64,000 nucleotides of DNA from Stutzerimonas stutzeri KOS6 (GCF_000307775.2 NZ_KK020676.1:1199767-1263766); one strand, 5' to 3'. Shown: positions 18,035-27,614, counted from the first letter of the stretch. Translations and numbers: made by a program. Notes: generated from the sequence alone by a model not told the origin.

Positions 18035-18268
18035 ATGTCTCACACATACCTGACTACCGAGGAACTGGCCACGCGCATGAAGTACGACGCGCGCACCATC
18101 CGTAATCGCTTGAAAGATTCAGTCCTGCTCGAAGGGATTCACTACTTCCGTCCCTTTGGCGGCCGCAAGATCCTTTTCATCTGGGAAGCCGTCGAAGAAG
18201 ACATGCAGAAATTCTCGCGGGCTTCTGGGCTGGTTCCGATGGCTGGTGGAGGTATCTGCCATGGGTAA
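18035..18268 (+). CDS. Excisionase-like HTH protein
   Basis: A 77-residue protein opening SHTYLTTEELATRMKYDART, the N-terminal pattern of MerR/AlpA-like excisionases and of DNA-binding proteins encoded directly before DUF3596 integrases, followed by GIHYFRPFGGRKILFIW, where the wing would be. A GAGAGGG ribosome site precedes the ATG. It overlaps the integrase start by 8 bases. The expected role is directing the integrase to excise the element. Confidence 0.75.
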   Translation: MSHTYLTTEELATRMKYDARTIRNRLKDSVLLEGIHYFRPFGGRKILFIWEAVEEDMQKFSRASGLVPMAGGGICHG

Positions 18269-19421
18269 GATTCGTGCCCGTGCCGACAACGAGAAGTTGT
18301 TCTTTGACTTCACCTACCTGGATCAGCGCTGCCGTGAGCAGACCACGCTGCCTGATACGCCTACTAACCGGAAAAAGCTGGAGAAGATCCTTGAGCGCAT
18401 AGAGGCGGAAATCACCCTCGGCTGCTTCGACTACGCAACCTACTTCCCTCAAAGCAGCAAGGTGCAAGAGATCAGTCGGCTGCAGGCTGGCTGTACATCG
18501 CTGAGAACACCACTGTTCAAGGATTTTGCCGAACTGTGGTTTGAGGAGATGAGGGTCGAGTGGCGTGATACGCACGCCAAAACCGTGCGCCTTACCCTTG
18601 ATAAGCATTTGCTGCCTGAGTTCGGCAAGAAAGAGGTCAGCGCCATCACCAAAGCAGAACTTCTGTCATTTCGCTCGGCACTCGGCAAAGTCCCCGGGCA
18701 GAAAGGTCAGAGTCTGACAGCGACGCGAATCAACCACATCATGACGCCATTGCGCATGATCCTTAGTGAGGCAGCTGACCGCTTCGAGTTTACCTCGCCA
18801 TATCTCAACATCAAATCACTGAAAGTCCCCAAGACAGACGTGGAGCCCTTCACCCTGGATGAGGTGCTGCAGATTCTCGCTGCCGTGCGTGAGGACTTCC
18901 GCAACTACTACACCGTGCGCTTTTTCACCGGCATGCGGACAGCCGAAGTTGATGGTCTGCAATGGAAGTATGTCGACTTTCAGCGGCGGCAGATTCTGAT
19001 TCGTGAAACCTGGGTGGGCGGCAAGCTCGATTACACCAAGAACGACGGCTCACAGCGTGAAATTGACATGTCCGAGCCGGTCTACCAGGCGCTCCTCGGC
19101 CAGCGGGAGAAAACCGGCAGCGGACAGTTCGTCTTCTGCACCCGCGAAGGCACGCCGCACGCATACCGCAACATCAACGACCGGGTTTGGTACCCGCTGC
19201 TGCGGCACCTGGGGTTGCGGCGGCGGCGTCCCTACCAAACCCGCCATACAGCCGCGACCCTCTGGCTGGCGGCTGGTGAAAACCCGGAGTGGATCGCCCG
19301 GCAGATGGGACACACCACCACCGAGATGCTGTTCCGTGTCTATTCGCGCTATGTCCCCAACCTGACGCGGCGTGATGGCAGTGCCTTCGACAACCTAATC
19401 AAAGCCAATCTCAAGGCCTGA
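18261..19421 (+). CDS. Phage/island-type tyrosine integrase with DUF3596 arm-binding domain
   Basis: A 386-residue integrase. I start it at ATG 18261 (MGKIRARADNEKLFFDF...), because this is the normal beginning of the DUF3596 arm-binding domain; the frame is open further upstream but overlaps the excisionase gene. A SAM-like core-binding domain (about 120-200) is followed by the catalytic domain with FFTGMRTAEVDGLQW (Arg I), PYQTRHTAATLW (the second catalytic Arg, in a TRHTAA form), IARQMGHTTTEML and VYSRYVP (Tyr). All catalytic residues are intact, so it is probably functional. Its attachment site cannot be deduced; the tRNA-Arg at 56369 is a candidate because of the half-tRNA repeats there. 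Confidence 0.9.
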   Translation: MGKIRARADNEKLFFDFTYLDQRCREQTTLPDTPTNRKKLEKILERIEAEITLGCFDYATYFPQSSKVQEISRLQAGCTSLRTPLFKDFAELWFEEMRVEWRDTHAKTVRLTLDKHLLPEFGKKEVSAITKAELLSFRSALGKVPGQKGQSLTATRINHIMTPLRMILSEAADRFEFTSPYLNIKSLKVPKTDVEPFTLDEVLQILAAVREDFRNYYTVRFFTGMRTAEVDGLQWKYVDFQRRQILIRETWVGGKLDYTKNDGSQREIDMSEPVYQALLGQREKTGSGQFVFCTREGTPHAYRNINDRVWYPLLRHLGLRRRRPYQTRHTAATLWLAAGENPEWIARQMGHTTTEMLFRVYSRYVPNLTRRDGSAFDNLIKANLKA

Positions 19422-19432
19422 GGAGTTCCACC

Positions 19433-19717
19433 ATGAAACTGATCAAACGTGACAACGTAACCCCTCTGTATCCATCGATGGAGGCTCGCGAGCATAAGTA
19501 CCTCAAGCATCTGGCTTCAGCCATGAGTCACTACCTCGAGACCCCCCATGGCACTGAGCTTGTTTGCATCCTGGGCTCTGGCTACGAGAAGGATAACCGG
19601 CATGCCCTCGAAACCTGGGTCGCCTACCACCGCAACGAAGTTTTCGAAAAACGCCTGGAGGGGCGTAGCCCGCTGGATTACCTGATCGAGAAGCTTGAAA
19701 GCCTGTTGGCTAACTAA
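19433..19717 (+). CDS. Hypothetical protein downstream of the integrase
   Basis: A 94-residue soluble, charged protein with a strong AGGAG ribosome site, 11 bases after the integrase and followed by a terminator, so it is the last gene of the xis-int operon. The sequence (YLKHLASAMSHYLETPHGTEL ... RSPLDYLIEKLESLLAN) is mostly helical with no motif I recognise. Its position suggests a role connected to the element, but none can be assigned. Confidence 0.6.
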   Translation: MKLIKRDNVTPLYPSMEAREHKYLKHLASAMSHYLETPHGTELVCILGSGYEKDNRHALETWVAYHRNEVFEKRLEGRSPLDYLIEKLESLLAN

Positions 19718-19723
19718 GCTCAC

Positions 19724-19743
19724 AAGGGGCCGAAAGGCCCCTT
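19724..19743 (+). terminator. Rho-independent-type terminator after the integrase operon
   Basis: AAGGGGCC-GAAA-GGCCCCTT: a perfect 8-bp stem with a stable GAAA tetraloop, 6 bases after the 94-aa gene stop; only a short T-rich stretch follows. Confidence 0.8.
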
Positions 19744-19942
19744 CATCGTTCTACACCGGCAGCAGCTCATACCAATATTTGCTTGGAGCAAAAGTCGCGC
19801 TGTTGCTACAGCTCAACTTGAACATCCAGTCAGGCAGTTAAAGACCCGCGTTGAAGGATTGGTTTACTATCCGGACGCGAACCAGAGCACATTTTTCTCC
19901 TGCCCGCTGATGGGCAAGAGGGAGGCCGGGAGAACAGGGACA

Positions 19943-21424
19943 GTGGTAAACAAGCAACGCGTATTGGCCAGTTGGGTTGGCGGGAATGATCTAAAGGCAG
20001 TTGCAGGTGCTGAGGCTGGCCCGATTCTGGCGACCCTGAATACTGTGGCTGTTGATAAAGTCGAGCTGCTTTGTTCATACCCCGCCGAGCGCGTCGAACC
20101 CTACCTAGCCTGGCTCCGCCAGCAGGTCGATGTACCCGTCACCGCGCATTACGTGACCTTGTCTTCCCCCGTTCATTTCGGGGAGATCTACCAGGCCGCC
20201 AGTCAGCATTTAAAGCGCCTCAATACTCCCGCAAACCAGCTCTCCATTCTGCTCAGCCCCGGCACGCCGGCCATGCAAGCGGTGTGGATTCTGCTGGGCA
20301 AAACGCGATACCCGGCGACTTTCTACCAGTCTTCACTTGAGCAAGGCGTGCAGCAGGTTGAGGTGCCGTTTGAAATCGCGGCTGAGTATGTACCAGCGGC
20401 CAATGCCATCAGCACCGACAAGCTGGTTCAGCTCGCCGGGCTGGATGCCCCTGTGGATGCAGCCTTCGACAGCATCGTGACGCAGAGCGAGCGCATGCTG
20501 GTGCTCAAGGCGCAGGCGCAAATACTCGCGGCGAAGCAGGTGCCGGTGCTGATCTACGGTGAAACCGGCACCGGCAAAGAGTTGTTTGCCCGCGCCATTC
20601 ACAACGCCGGCCCGCGTTCTGCAGCGCCCTTTGTTGCGGTGAACTGCGGTGCCATCGTGCCGGAGCTGATCGACTCCACCCTGTTTGGCCACAAGAAGGG
20701 CGCATTCACTGGCGCGATTGCCGATCGGCCTGGGGTGTTCCAGCAGGCTCACGGCGGCACGCTGTTTCTCGATGAGTTCGGTGAGCTGACGCCGGATGTA
20801 CAGGTGCGACTGCTGCGTGTACTGCAGGAAGGCACCTTCACCCCGGTAGGCTCCAGCCAGGAACTCAAGGTCGATGTGCGGCTGATCACCGCCACTCACC
20901 GCAACCTGATGCAGGAAGTTGCTCACGGGCGCTTCCGTGAAGACCTGTTCTATCGCATCGCTGTGGGCGTACTGCACCTGCCGCCGCTTAGAGAGCGCGA
21001 AGGGGATCTGCTGTTGCTGTCCGAAGCGCTGCTGGCAGGTATTGCCAGCCAGGACACCAGTCTGGGTGATAAGAAAATTTCCGCAGAAGCAAAAAATCTT
21101 ATCCTTCAGCACCCCTGGCGTGGCAACGTTCGTGAGCTGCAGTCCACTTTGTTACGCGCAGCGCTCTGGTGTCAGGGTGATTTGATTACTGCCCACGATA
21201 TCGAGCAGGCACTGTTCAAGCTGCCGCAAGCGCAGGCCGATGTATTGGCCATGGATGTTACCCAAGGTATTGATCTGCAACAGGTAATTGCCGAGGTGGC
21301 AGGGCATTATCTGCGCAAGGCGCTGACGCTTACCGGCAATAACAAGACCCGGGCGGCCAGCCTGCTAGGCCTCAAAAGCCAGCAAACGCTGAGCAACTGG
21401 ATGGACAAATACGGTATCGAATAA
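19943..21424 (+). CDS. CARF-like sensor / sigma54 activator (RtcR-like architecture)
   Basis: About 493 residues in three parts. Residues 1-165 form a Rossmann-like domain with KVELLCSYP and the glycine-containing loop LLSPGTPAMQAVW (about 103-115), the pattern of CARF domains that bind cyclic oligonucleotides. Next is a complete AAA+ sigma54-interaction domain: GETGTGKE (205), the sigma54-contacting loop GAFTGA (252), and Walker B GGTLFLDEFGEL (271). A Fis-type HTH ends it (NKTRAASLLGLKSQQTLSNW). RtcR, the activator of RNA-repair genes, has the same arrangement. I chose GTG 19943 (ribosome site AGGGA); the frame is open up to 19859. It lies 30 bp before a sigma54-type promoter and hsdR, so it probably activates the restriction operon when its sensor is engaged. 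Confidence 0.8.
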   Translation: MVNKQRVLASWVGGNDLKAVAGAEAGPILATLNTVAVDKVELLCSYPAERVEPYLAWLRQQVDVPVTAHYVTLSSPVHFGEIYQAASQHLKRLNTPANQLSILLSPGTPAMQAVWILLGKTRYPATFYQSSLEQGVQQVEVPFEIAAEYVPAANAISTDKLVQLAGLDAPVDAAFDSIVTQSERMLVLKAQAQILAAKQVPVLIYGETGTGKELFARAIHNAGPRSAAPFVAVNCGAIVPELIDSTLFGHKKGAFTGAIADRPGVFQQAHGGTLFLDEFGELTPDVQVRLLRVLQEGTFTPVGSSQELKVDVRLITATHRNLMQEVAHGRFREDLFYRIAVGVLHLPPLREREGDLLLLSEALLAGIASQDTSLGDKKISAEAKNLILQHPWRGNVRELQSTLLRAALWCQGDLITAHDIEQALFKLPQAQADVLAMDVTQGIDLQQVIAEVAGHYLRKALTLTGNNKTRAASLLGLKSQQTLSNWMDKYGIE

Positions 21425-21426
21425 AA

Positions 21427-21443
21427 CTGGCACGGTCCTCGCT
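21427..21443 (+). promoter_or_regulatory. Sigma54 promoter candidate of the hsdRMS operon
   Basis: CTGGCACGGTCCTCGCT fits the sigma54 consensus YTGGCACGrNNNTTGCW with one mismatch outside the invariant GG (21429-21430) and GC (21441-21442), which are separated by exactly 10 bases. It lies between the sigma54 activator gene and hsdR. Transcription would start near 21454, just before or at the first hsdR start codon, which favours the hsdR start at 21473. Confidence 0.75.
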
Positions 21444-21472
21444 GTAGGACCGACATGGACAGAATCGCCTTT

Positions 21473-24400
21473 ATGAAATCAGTCAACTTCGAGTTCCTCC
21501 GCCCCGGCAACGAGCTGCTGGCCAACCTCGCCGGTCTTGCCGAGGCTGTCCTGCACATAGATCCGGGCAGCGCGCTCACCCGTCTGCGCAGCTTTGCCGA
21601 AGAGCTGACCAAAGCCATCTACAAGGAAGAACTGCTGCCGCGTATGCCGCAGTCGAGCTTCTACGACCTGGTGAAAAACCCGGTGTTTGTCGATTGCGTC
21701 AGCAAGCCGCTGGTGCACCAGATCAACTTCCTGCGCATCCAAGGCAACGACACTGCCCACGGTGCCGAAGGTGATTTGCGCAATGCCCAGCTGGCCCTGA
21801 AGACCGCCTACCAACTGGCCATGTACATGGCCATCAAGTACTACGGCACCGCGCAGGCCGCGATCCCCGCATTTGCCGAGGTCAAAGACCCAACAGCGAT
21901 GCTGGCCAGTCTGCAGAAAACCGTCTCCAGCTATGAGAAGGAACTCAACCAGCAGCAGGAAGCGCTGCAGAGCGTGATGGACAAGCTGGAGCAGGAGCGC
22001 ACCCGCCACCTCGACAAGGTCGACCCGCCTGCCAAGCCTGACCAGCAAAAGCGTCAGCAGCAGAGCCAGCAGGTGGCCGACAGCCTGCAGTGGAACGAAG
22101 CCAAAACCCGCGCATTGCTGATCGACGCCATGCTCCTGCAAGCCGGTTGGGATGTCAGCAATCCCGCGCAGGTCGGCCAGGAAGTCGAGGTCGACTTCCC
22201 CGGCAACGTTTCCGGCAAGGGCCGTGCGGACTACGTGCTATGGGGCGACAACGGTCAGCCCCTAGCCGTGATCGAGGCCAAGAAATCCGGCAATGTCAGC
22301 CTGCAAGCCGGGCGCGAACAGGCGCGCATGTACGCCGACGGTTTCGAGCGCATGGGCATGCAGCGCCCGGTGATTTTCTACAGCAACGGCTACGAAACCT
22401 TTATCTGGGATGACAAGCAGTACAACACCTATCGCCCGGTGTACGGCATCTACAGCAAGGACAGCCTGGAATACCTCGCCTATCAGCGCCAGTATCGCGT
22501 CCCCACGCTGGAGAAACACAACCCCGAGCTGAGCATTGCCGACCGCCCCTACCAGATCGAAGCGATCAAAACTGTCGCCGCGCACTTCCAGCAGCAGCGC
22601 CGCAAAGCCCTGATCATCCAGGCCACGGGCACCGGCAAAACCCGCGTGGCCATCGCCTTGGCTGAGTTGCTGCTGCGTACCGGCTGGGCCAAACGCGTGC
22701 TGTTCCTCTGCGACCGCAAAGAGCTGCGCGTGCAGGCCGATGACGCCTTCAAGCAAAACCTGCCCAGCGAGCCGCGCTGTGTGATCGGCGAAACCGGCAA
22801 GGTCGACCAGACCGCGCGCATCTACATCGCCACCTACCCGGGCATGATGAACCGCTTCGCCCAACTCGATGTCGGCTTCTTCGACCTGATCATCGCCGAC
22901 GAAAGCCACCGCAGCATCTACAACAAGTACCGCGACCTGTTCGATTACTTCGACGCGCTGCAGGTCGGCCTCACCGCCACGCCGGTGAAGTTCATCAGCC
23001 GCAACACCTTCGATATTTTCGACTGCGAAACCACCGACCCCACCTTCGAGTTCGGCCTCGATGCTGCCATCAATAATGAGCCGCCGTATCTGGTGCCATT
23101 CCGCGTGAAGGACCTCACCACGGACTTCCTACGCGACGGCATCCACTACAACGACCTCAGCGACGAGCAAAAGCGCCAGCTCGAAGAGGACCTCGGCGAG
23201 GAGGAGGCCAAGCGCACCACCATCGCCGGCAAGGACATTGGCCGCAAAATCTTCAGCGAAGACACCGACCGCATCATCCTGGAAAACCTGATCAACAACG
23301 GCATCAAGGATGAGACTGGCTCACTGGTCGGCAAAACCATCGTCTTCGCCCAGCGTCAGGACCACGCCGAGCACCTGGAAAAGCTCTTCTGCAAGCTCTA
23401 CCCGCAGTACGGCACCAAGGTCTGCAAGGTCATCCACAACGCCATCCCGCATGTGGACACCCTGATCAAGGAATTCAAAAAGCCGGACAACGACTTCCGC
23501 ATCGCCATTTCGGTCGACATGCTCGACACCGGCATCGACGTACCCGAAGTGGTCAACCTGGTGTTCGCCAAGCCGGTCAAATCCTGGGTCAAGTTCTGGC
23601 AGATGATCGGCCGCGGCACACGCCTGCGCCCCAACCTGTTTGGCCCCGGTAAACACAAAACCGAGTTCCTGATTTTCGACCACTACGGCAACTTCGATTT
23701 CTTCGAGCAGGAGTATCAGGAGCCGGAAGACACCGGCAGCAAATCCCTGCTGCAAACCACCTTCGAGGCCCGCTTGGCGCTGGCCCAAGCTGCACTGCGT
23801 CACAACCATGCCGCTGCCTTTGATGCCGCCATTGCCCTGCTGCGCGCCGATATCAACGACCTGCCCGACACCAGCGTTGCGGTAAAGCGTGAGCTGCGCG
23901 CCGTGCACCAGTTGCAGCAAACCCAGCAGCTGCAACAGTTCGATGGCAAAACCCAACACCTGCTGGCTAACACCATTGCCCCGCTGATGTCCGCCCGCGT
24001 GCTGCGCGACAAACACGCCACTGCGCTGGATAAGCTGATCGCCGGTATTCAGTGCTGCCTGGTCGAGCAGGCCACCTGCTTCGAGGACGGCAAAATTGCC
24101 CTGCTGGCCGAGTTGGACAAGCTCGCCGTGAATATCCAAGCCGTACGCCAGAAGGATGCCCTGATTGCCGAAGTACGCAGCGCCGACTTCTGGCTGCAGC
24201 CGAGCATCGACAAGCTGGAAAACTCCCGCCAAGAACTGCGCGGCATCATGAAATACCGGCAAACCGGCAGCACTGGCGGCTATGACATGCCCAGCACTTC
24301 TACTGGCGATGACGGCGTAGAAGTGAACGAGCGCAAGGTGGTGATTGCCGGTGCCAGCGAGGCCATGATCTACCGCCGCCGCCTCAAGGACATCCTTGCC

Positions 24401-24856
24401 GGCATGCTCGCCGCCAACCCGACCCTGCAGAAAATCCACAAGGGCGAACCCATTGCCGAGACCGAGCTGAAAACCCTGACCTCGACCATCCTCACCAGCC
24501 ACCCCGGCGTCAGCCTGGAGGTGCTCAACGAGTTCTACGGTCGCACAGCGGATCAACTGCACCTCACCGTGCGCGAGATCATCGGCCTGGATGCACACGT
24601 CATTGAGGAACACTTCAAGCAGTTCCTCCATGCCCATCCCAGCCTGACCGCCCAGCAGGTGCGCTTTATGAACCTGCTGAAAAACTACATCGCCCAGCAC
24701 GGCAGCATCGTGATTGAAACACTCTACGACGCGCCGTTTTCCAGCATCTCCCACGAGGGCATTGACGGCGTGTTCGCCCCCGCCGATGTCACCGAGCTGG
24801 TGGCCGTGCTCAAACCCTTCTTGAAGAACCCCGAACAGCCCGGCACATCCGCCTGA
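21473..24856 (+). CDS. hsdR: Type I restriction enzyme, HsdR motor/nuclease subunit
   Basis: 1,127 residues from ATG 21473 (MKSVNFEFLRP..., the usual start of this subfamily; an ATG at 21455 is also in frame). The order is: an N-terminal DUF4145-like helical domain (about 1-120), a coiled coil (145-185), the restriction nuclease with R-A-D-Y and V-I-E-A-K-K (about 249-266, PD-(D/E)XK type), and an SF2 translocase with ATGTGKT (about 385) and DESH (about 475). HsdR translocates unmodified DNA in the R2M2S complex and cuts it at a distance. hsdM starts 32 bases after its stop. All catalytic motifs are intact. Confidence 0.95.
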   Translation: MKSVNFEFLRPGNELLANLAGLAEAVLHIDPGSALTRLRSFAEELTKAIYKEELLPRMPQSSFYDLVKNPVFVDCVSKPLVHQINFLRIQGNDTAHGAEGDLRNAQLALKTAYQLAMYMAIKYYGTAQAAIPAFAEVKDPTAMLASLQKTVSSYEKELNQQQEALQSVMDKLEQERTRHLDKVDPPAKPDQQKRQQQSQQVADSLQWNEAKTRALLIDAMLLQAGWDVSNPAQVGQEVEVDFPGNVSGKGRADYVLWGDNGQPLAVIEAKKSGNVSLQAGREQARMYADGFERMGMQRPVIFYSNGYETFIWDDKQYNTYRPVYGIYSKDSLEYLAYQRQYRVPTLEKHNPELSIADRPYQIEAIKTVAAHFQQQRRKALIIQATGTGKTRVAIALAELLLRTGWAKRVLFLCDRKELRVQADDAFKQNLPSEPRCVIGETGKVDQTARIYIATYPGMMNRFAQLDVGFFDLIIADESHRSIYNKYRDLFDYFDALQVGLTATPVKFISRNTFDIFDCETTDPTFEFGLDAAINNEPPYLVPFRVKDLTTDFLRDGIHYNDLSDEQKRQLEEDLGEEEAKRTTIAGKDIGRKIFSEDTDRIILENLINNGIKDETGSLVGKTIVFAQRQDHAEHLEKLFCKLYPQYGTKVCKVIHNAIPHVDTLIKEFKKPDNDFRIAISVDMLDTGIDVPEVVNLVFAKPVKSWVKFWQMIGRGTRLRPNLFGPGKHKTEFLIFDHYGNFDFFEQEYQEPEDTGSKSLLQTTFEARLALAQAALRHNHAAAFDAAIALLRADINDLPDTSVAVKRELRAVHQLQQTQQLQQFDGKTQHLLANTIAPLMSARVLRDKHATALDKLIAGIQCCLVEQATCFEDGKIALLAELDKLAVNIQAVRQKDALIAEVRSADFWLQPSIDKLENSRQELRGIMKYRQTGSTGGYDMPSTSTGDDGVEVNERKVVIAGASEAMIYRRRLKDILAGMLAANPTLQKIHKGEPIAETELKTLTSTILTSHPGVSLEVLNEFYGRTADQLHLTVREIIGLDAHVIEEHFKQFLHAHPSLTAQQVRFMNLLKNYIAQHGSIVIETLYDAPFSSISHEGIDGVFAPADVTELVAVLKPFLKNPEQPGTSA

Positions 24857-24888
24857 TGGCCGTACAACCTACAGATCGAGACCACTGA

Positions 24889-26472
24889 ATGCTCACCGGC
24901 AAAATCCGCAACGATATCGACAAGCTCTGGGAAAAATTCTGGACGGGCGGCATCACCAACCCGCTGACTGTGATCGAACAGATCAGCTACCTGATGTTCG
25001 CCCGCATGCTCGACATGCAGGAAGACGTGGCCGAGCGCAAAGCCAACCGCACCGGCAAGCCCTTCGACCGTCTGTTCCCCAATACGCCGGAAGGCCAACT
25101 GCTGCGCTGGAAGAACTTCCGCAACATGAGCGGCAAGGAGCTGCACAGCCACCTCAAGCAGAAGGTCTATCCATTCTTCGCCAAGCTCGGTGGTGCCGAA
25201 GGCGAGGGCGGTGAGCGCGAAGGCCTTGGCCATATCAGCGAGTACATGCAGGACGCCGATCTGGAGATCAAGAACGAGTCCGTGCTCACTTCCGCCGTGG
25301 AGATGGTCAACGACCTGCCGCTGACCCAGAGCGATGTAAAGGGCGATATTTACGAATACCTGCTCAGCAAGCTCACCACCGCCGGCATCAACGGCCAGTT
25401 CCGCACCCCGCGCCATATCATCGACGCGATGATCGAACTGATCGCCCCGCAGCCCACCGAGGTGATCTGCGACCCGTCCTGCGGCACCGCCGGCTTTCTC
25501 GCCCGCACCATGGAATACCTCAACCGCGTGCATTCCAGCCCGGAAGGCACCTTCACCGACGAAGACGGCAACCTGCATTACTCCGGCGACCTGCTCGAAC
25601 CTTACCGCCAGCACATCAACAGCCAGATGTTCTGGGGCTTTGACTTCGACACCACCATGCTGCGCGTCTCCAGCATGAACATGATGCTGCACGGCGTGAA
25701 CGGCGCGAACATCCGCTACCAGGACACCTTGAGCAAATCCATCAAGGAGCACTACCCGCGTCAGGAGCAGGACTTCTTCGACGTGGTGCTGGCCAACCCG
25801 CCGTTCAAAGGCAGCCTGGATGAAACCAACACCAACCCCGACGTGCTCGGCCTGGTGAAAACCAAGAAGACCGAGTTGCTGTTCGTCGCCCATATCCTCC
25901 GCTCGCTCAAGCTCGGTGGCCGCGCCGCCGTGATCGTGCCGGACGGCGTGCTGTTCGGCTCATCCAAGGCCCACCAGCAACTGCGCCAGGAGCTGCTCGA
26001 CAACAACCAGTTGGAAGGCATCGTCAGCCTGCCCAGCGGCGTATTCAAACCCTACGCGGGTGTCAGCACCGCCATCCTGATTTTCACCAAGGGCGGCACC
26101 ACCGAGCGTGTGTGGTTCTACGACCTGCAGGCCGACGGCTACTCGCTGGATGACAAACGCACCGAGCTGAAAGGCGAGGGCAGCAACGACCTGCCCGATG
26201 CCATCGCCCAATGGCACAAATACCGGCAGATGGTCGAGGGCAACGTTAGCGCCAGCACCATCAACACCCTGTTCGGCGACAAGCGCAAAAAGGCCTTTGT
26301 CGTGTCCGCCGAGGATATCGCTGCCAACAAGTACGACCTCTCCATCAACCGCTACAAGGAAGTGGAGTACCAGCAGGAGCAGTACGAGGACCCGAAGGTG
26401 ATTCTGCAACGGCTAAAAGGGTTGGAGCAGGAAATCATGGCGGATCTGGATGAGCTGGAGAGGTTGCTGTGA
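24889..26472 (+). CDS. hsdM: Type I restriction-modification DNA methyltransferase subunit HsdM
   Basis: 527 residues, the usual HsdM length. An N-terminal helical domain (HsdM_N, about 1-140) precedes the N6-adenine methyltransferase core with the SAM-binding motif CDPSCGTAGFLA (about 194) and the catalytic NPPF (ANPPFKGS, about 302). It forms the M2S methylase that protects host DNA and the R2M2S nuclease. Its stop overlaps the hsdS start (TGATG), so M and S are translationally coupled. Confidence 0.97.
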   Translation: MLTGKIRNDIDKLWEKFWTGGITNPLTVIEQISYLMFARMLDMQEDVAERKANRTGKPFDRLFPNTPEGQLLRWKNFRNMSGKELHSHLKQKVYPFFAKLGGAEGEGGEREGLGHISEYMQDADLEIKNESVLTSAVEMVNDLPLTQSDVKGDIYEYLLSKLTTAGINGQFRTPRHIIDAMIELIAPQPTEVICDPSCGTAGFLARTMEYLNRVHSSPEGTFTDEDGNLHYSGDLLEPYRQHINSQMFWGFDFDTTMLRVSSMNMMLHGVNGANIRYQDTLSKSIKEHYPRQEQDFFDVVLANPPFKGSLDETNTNPDVLGLVKTKKTELLFVAHILRSLKLGGRAAVIVPDGVLFGSSKAHQQLRQELLDNNQLEGIVSLPSGVFKPYAGVSTAILIFTKGGTTERVWFYDLQADGYSLDDKRTELKGEGSNDLPDAIAQWHKYRQMVEGNVSASTINTLFGDKRKKAFVVSAEDIAANKYDLSINRYKEVEYQQEQYEDPKVILQRLKGLEQEIMADLDELERLL

Positions 26473-27614
26473 TGAATCTCGTTCCTTTTGGGAGTGTATG
26501 CAGCCTTCAGAACGGGAGAGCATTTAAGCCGGAGGAGTGGTCCGCCTCGGGCACTCCTATTGTTCGAATCCAAAATCTGAATGATGAAAGTAAACCTTTC
26601 AATTACTGCGATTTTGAGGTGGAAAAAAGATTTCATGTTGATTCGGGGGACTTACTTTTTTCTTGGTCTGGTACCCCAGGGACTTCCTTTGGTGCATTCT
26701 TTTGGAATCGGGGCAAGGGCTTTTTAAATCAACACATTTTTAGGGTTGATATTGATGAACGTCATATCGACAAAAACTATCTTCGATATGCAATAAACTC
26801 TAAGCTGGACTTGATTATTGACCAGGCTCATGGCGGAGTTGGCCTTAAGCACATTACTAAAGGCAAGCTTGAAGCAGTAGAAATCCCCCTCCCACCCCTG
26901 CCCGAACAAAAGCGCATCGCTGCCATCCTCGACAAGGCCGACGCCATCCGCCGCAAACGCCAGCAAGCCATCCAGCTCGCCGACGACTTCCTCCGCGCCG
27001 TGTTTCTGGACATGTTCGGCGACCCGGTGACCAATCCGAAGGGATGGGATCTGTTGCCGTTTTCAGCGGTCGGCACTCTAGATAGAGGTAAATCAAGGCA
27101 CAGGCCGAGAAATGATCCAGCTCTTTTGGGAGGTATTCATCCGCTAATCCAAACCGGCGAGGTGGCGAACTCTCGGGGGTATATCAAAGAGCACTCCGCA
27201 ACATACTCCGATCTTGGCTTGGCGCAGAGCAAGAAATGGGATGCCGGCACGCTATGCATAACAATTGCGGCGAATATTGCTAAAACGGGAATTTTGACTT
27301 TTCCGGCTTGCTTCCCTGATAGCGTGGTTGGATTTATTCCGAATAAGCATGTGACTGTTGAGTATGTTCAGCACTGGCTGGGCTTTTTACAGAAAAACTT
27401 AGAAGAGAATGCCCCTCAGGCTGCTCAAAAAAATATCAATCTTGAAATTCTCAGGGCACTTTTGATTCCCGTTCCGCCAAAGTCAGAGCAAGAACAGTTC
27501 AGTTCAATGGTGGCCGGCATTCTTGCCATTGAGGAGAAGATAGCCAGCTCCAGCGATGCATTAGGTAATGCATTCGATGCGCTAAGCCAAAAAGCCTTTT
27601 CCGGCCAGCTGTAG
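26472..27614 (+). CDS. hsdS: Type I specificity subunit HsdS
   Basis: 380 residues, two target recognition domains. TRD1 (about 1-135) is followed by the conserved spacer LPPLPEQKRIAAILDKADAI and a long helix (RRKRQQAIQLADDFLRAVFLDMFGDP). TRD2 (about 190-340) ends with IPVPPKSEQEQFSSMVAGI and the C-terminal helix. Each TRD reads one half of a bipartite target; the recognised sequence cannot be deduced. Both TRD-coding parts are visibly AT-richer than the conserved helix regions and hsdM, the mosaic expected from exchange of recognition domains. Confidence 0.95.
   Translation: MNLVPFGSVCSLQNGRAFKPEEWSASGTPIVRIQNLNDESKPFNYCDFEVEKRFHVDSGDLLFSWSGTPGTSFGAFFWNRGKGFLNQHIFRVDIDERHIDKNYLRYAINSKLDLIIDQAHGGVGLKHITKGKLEAVEIPLPPLPEQKRIAAILDKADAIRRKRQQAIQLADDFLRAVFLDMFGDPVTNPKGWDLLPFSAVGTLDRGKSRHRPRNDPALLGGIHPLIQTGEVANSRGYIKEHSATYSDLGLAQSKKWDAGTLCITIAANIAKTGILTFPACFPDSVVGFIPNKHVTVEYVQHWLGFLQKNLEENAPQAAQKNINLEILRALLIPVPPKSEQEQFSSMVAGILAIEEKIASSSDALGNAFDALSQKAFSGQL

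Noticed and set aside
19859-19942. Longer N-terminus of the CARF-sigma54 activator
   Set aside because: No ribosome site upstream of 19859; the domain begins naturally at the GTG at 19943.
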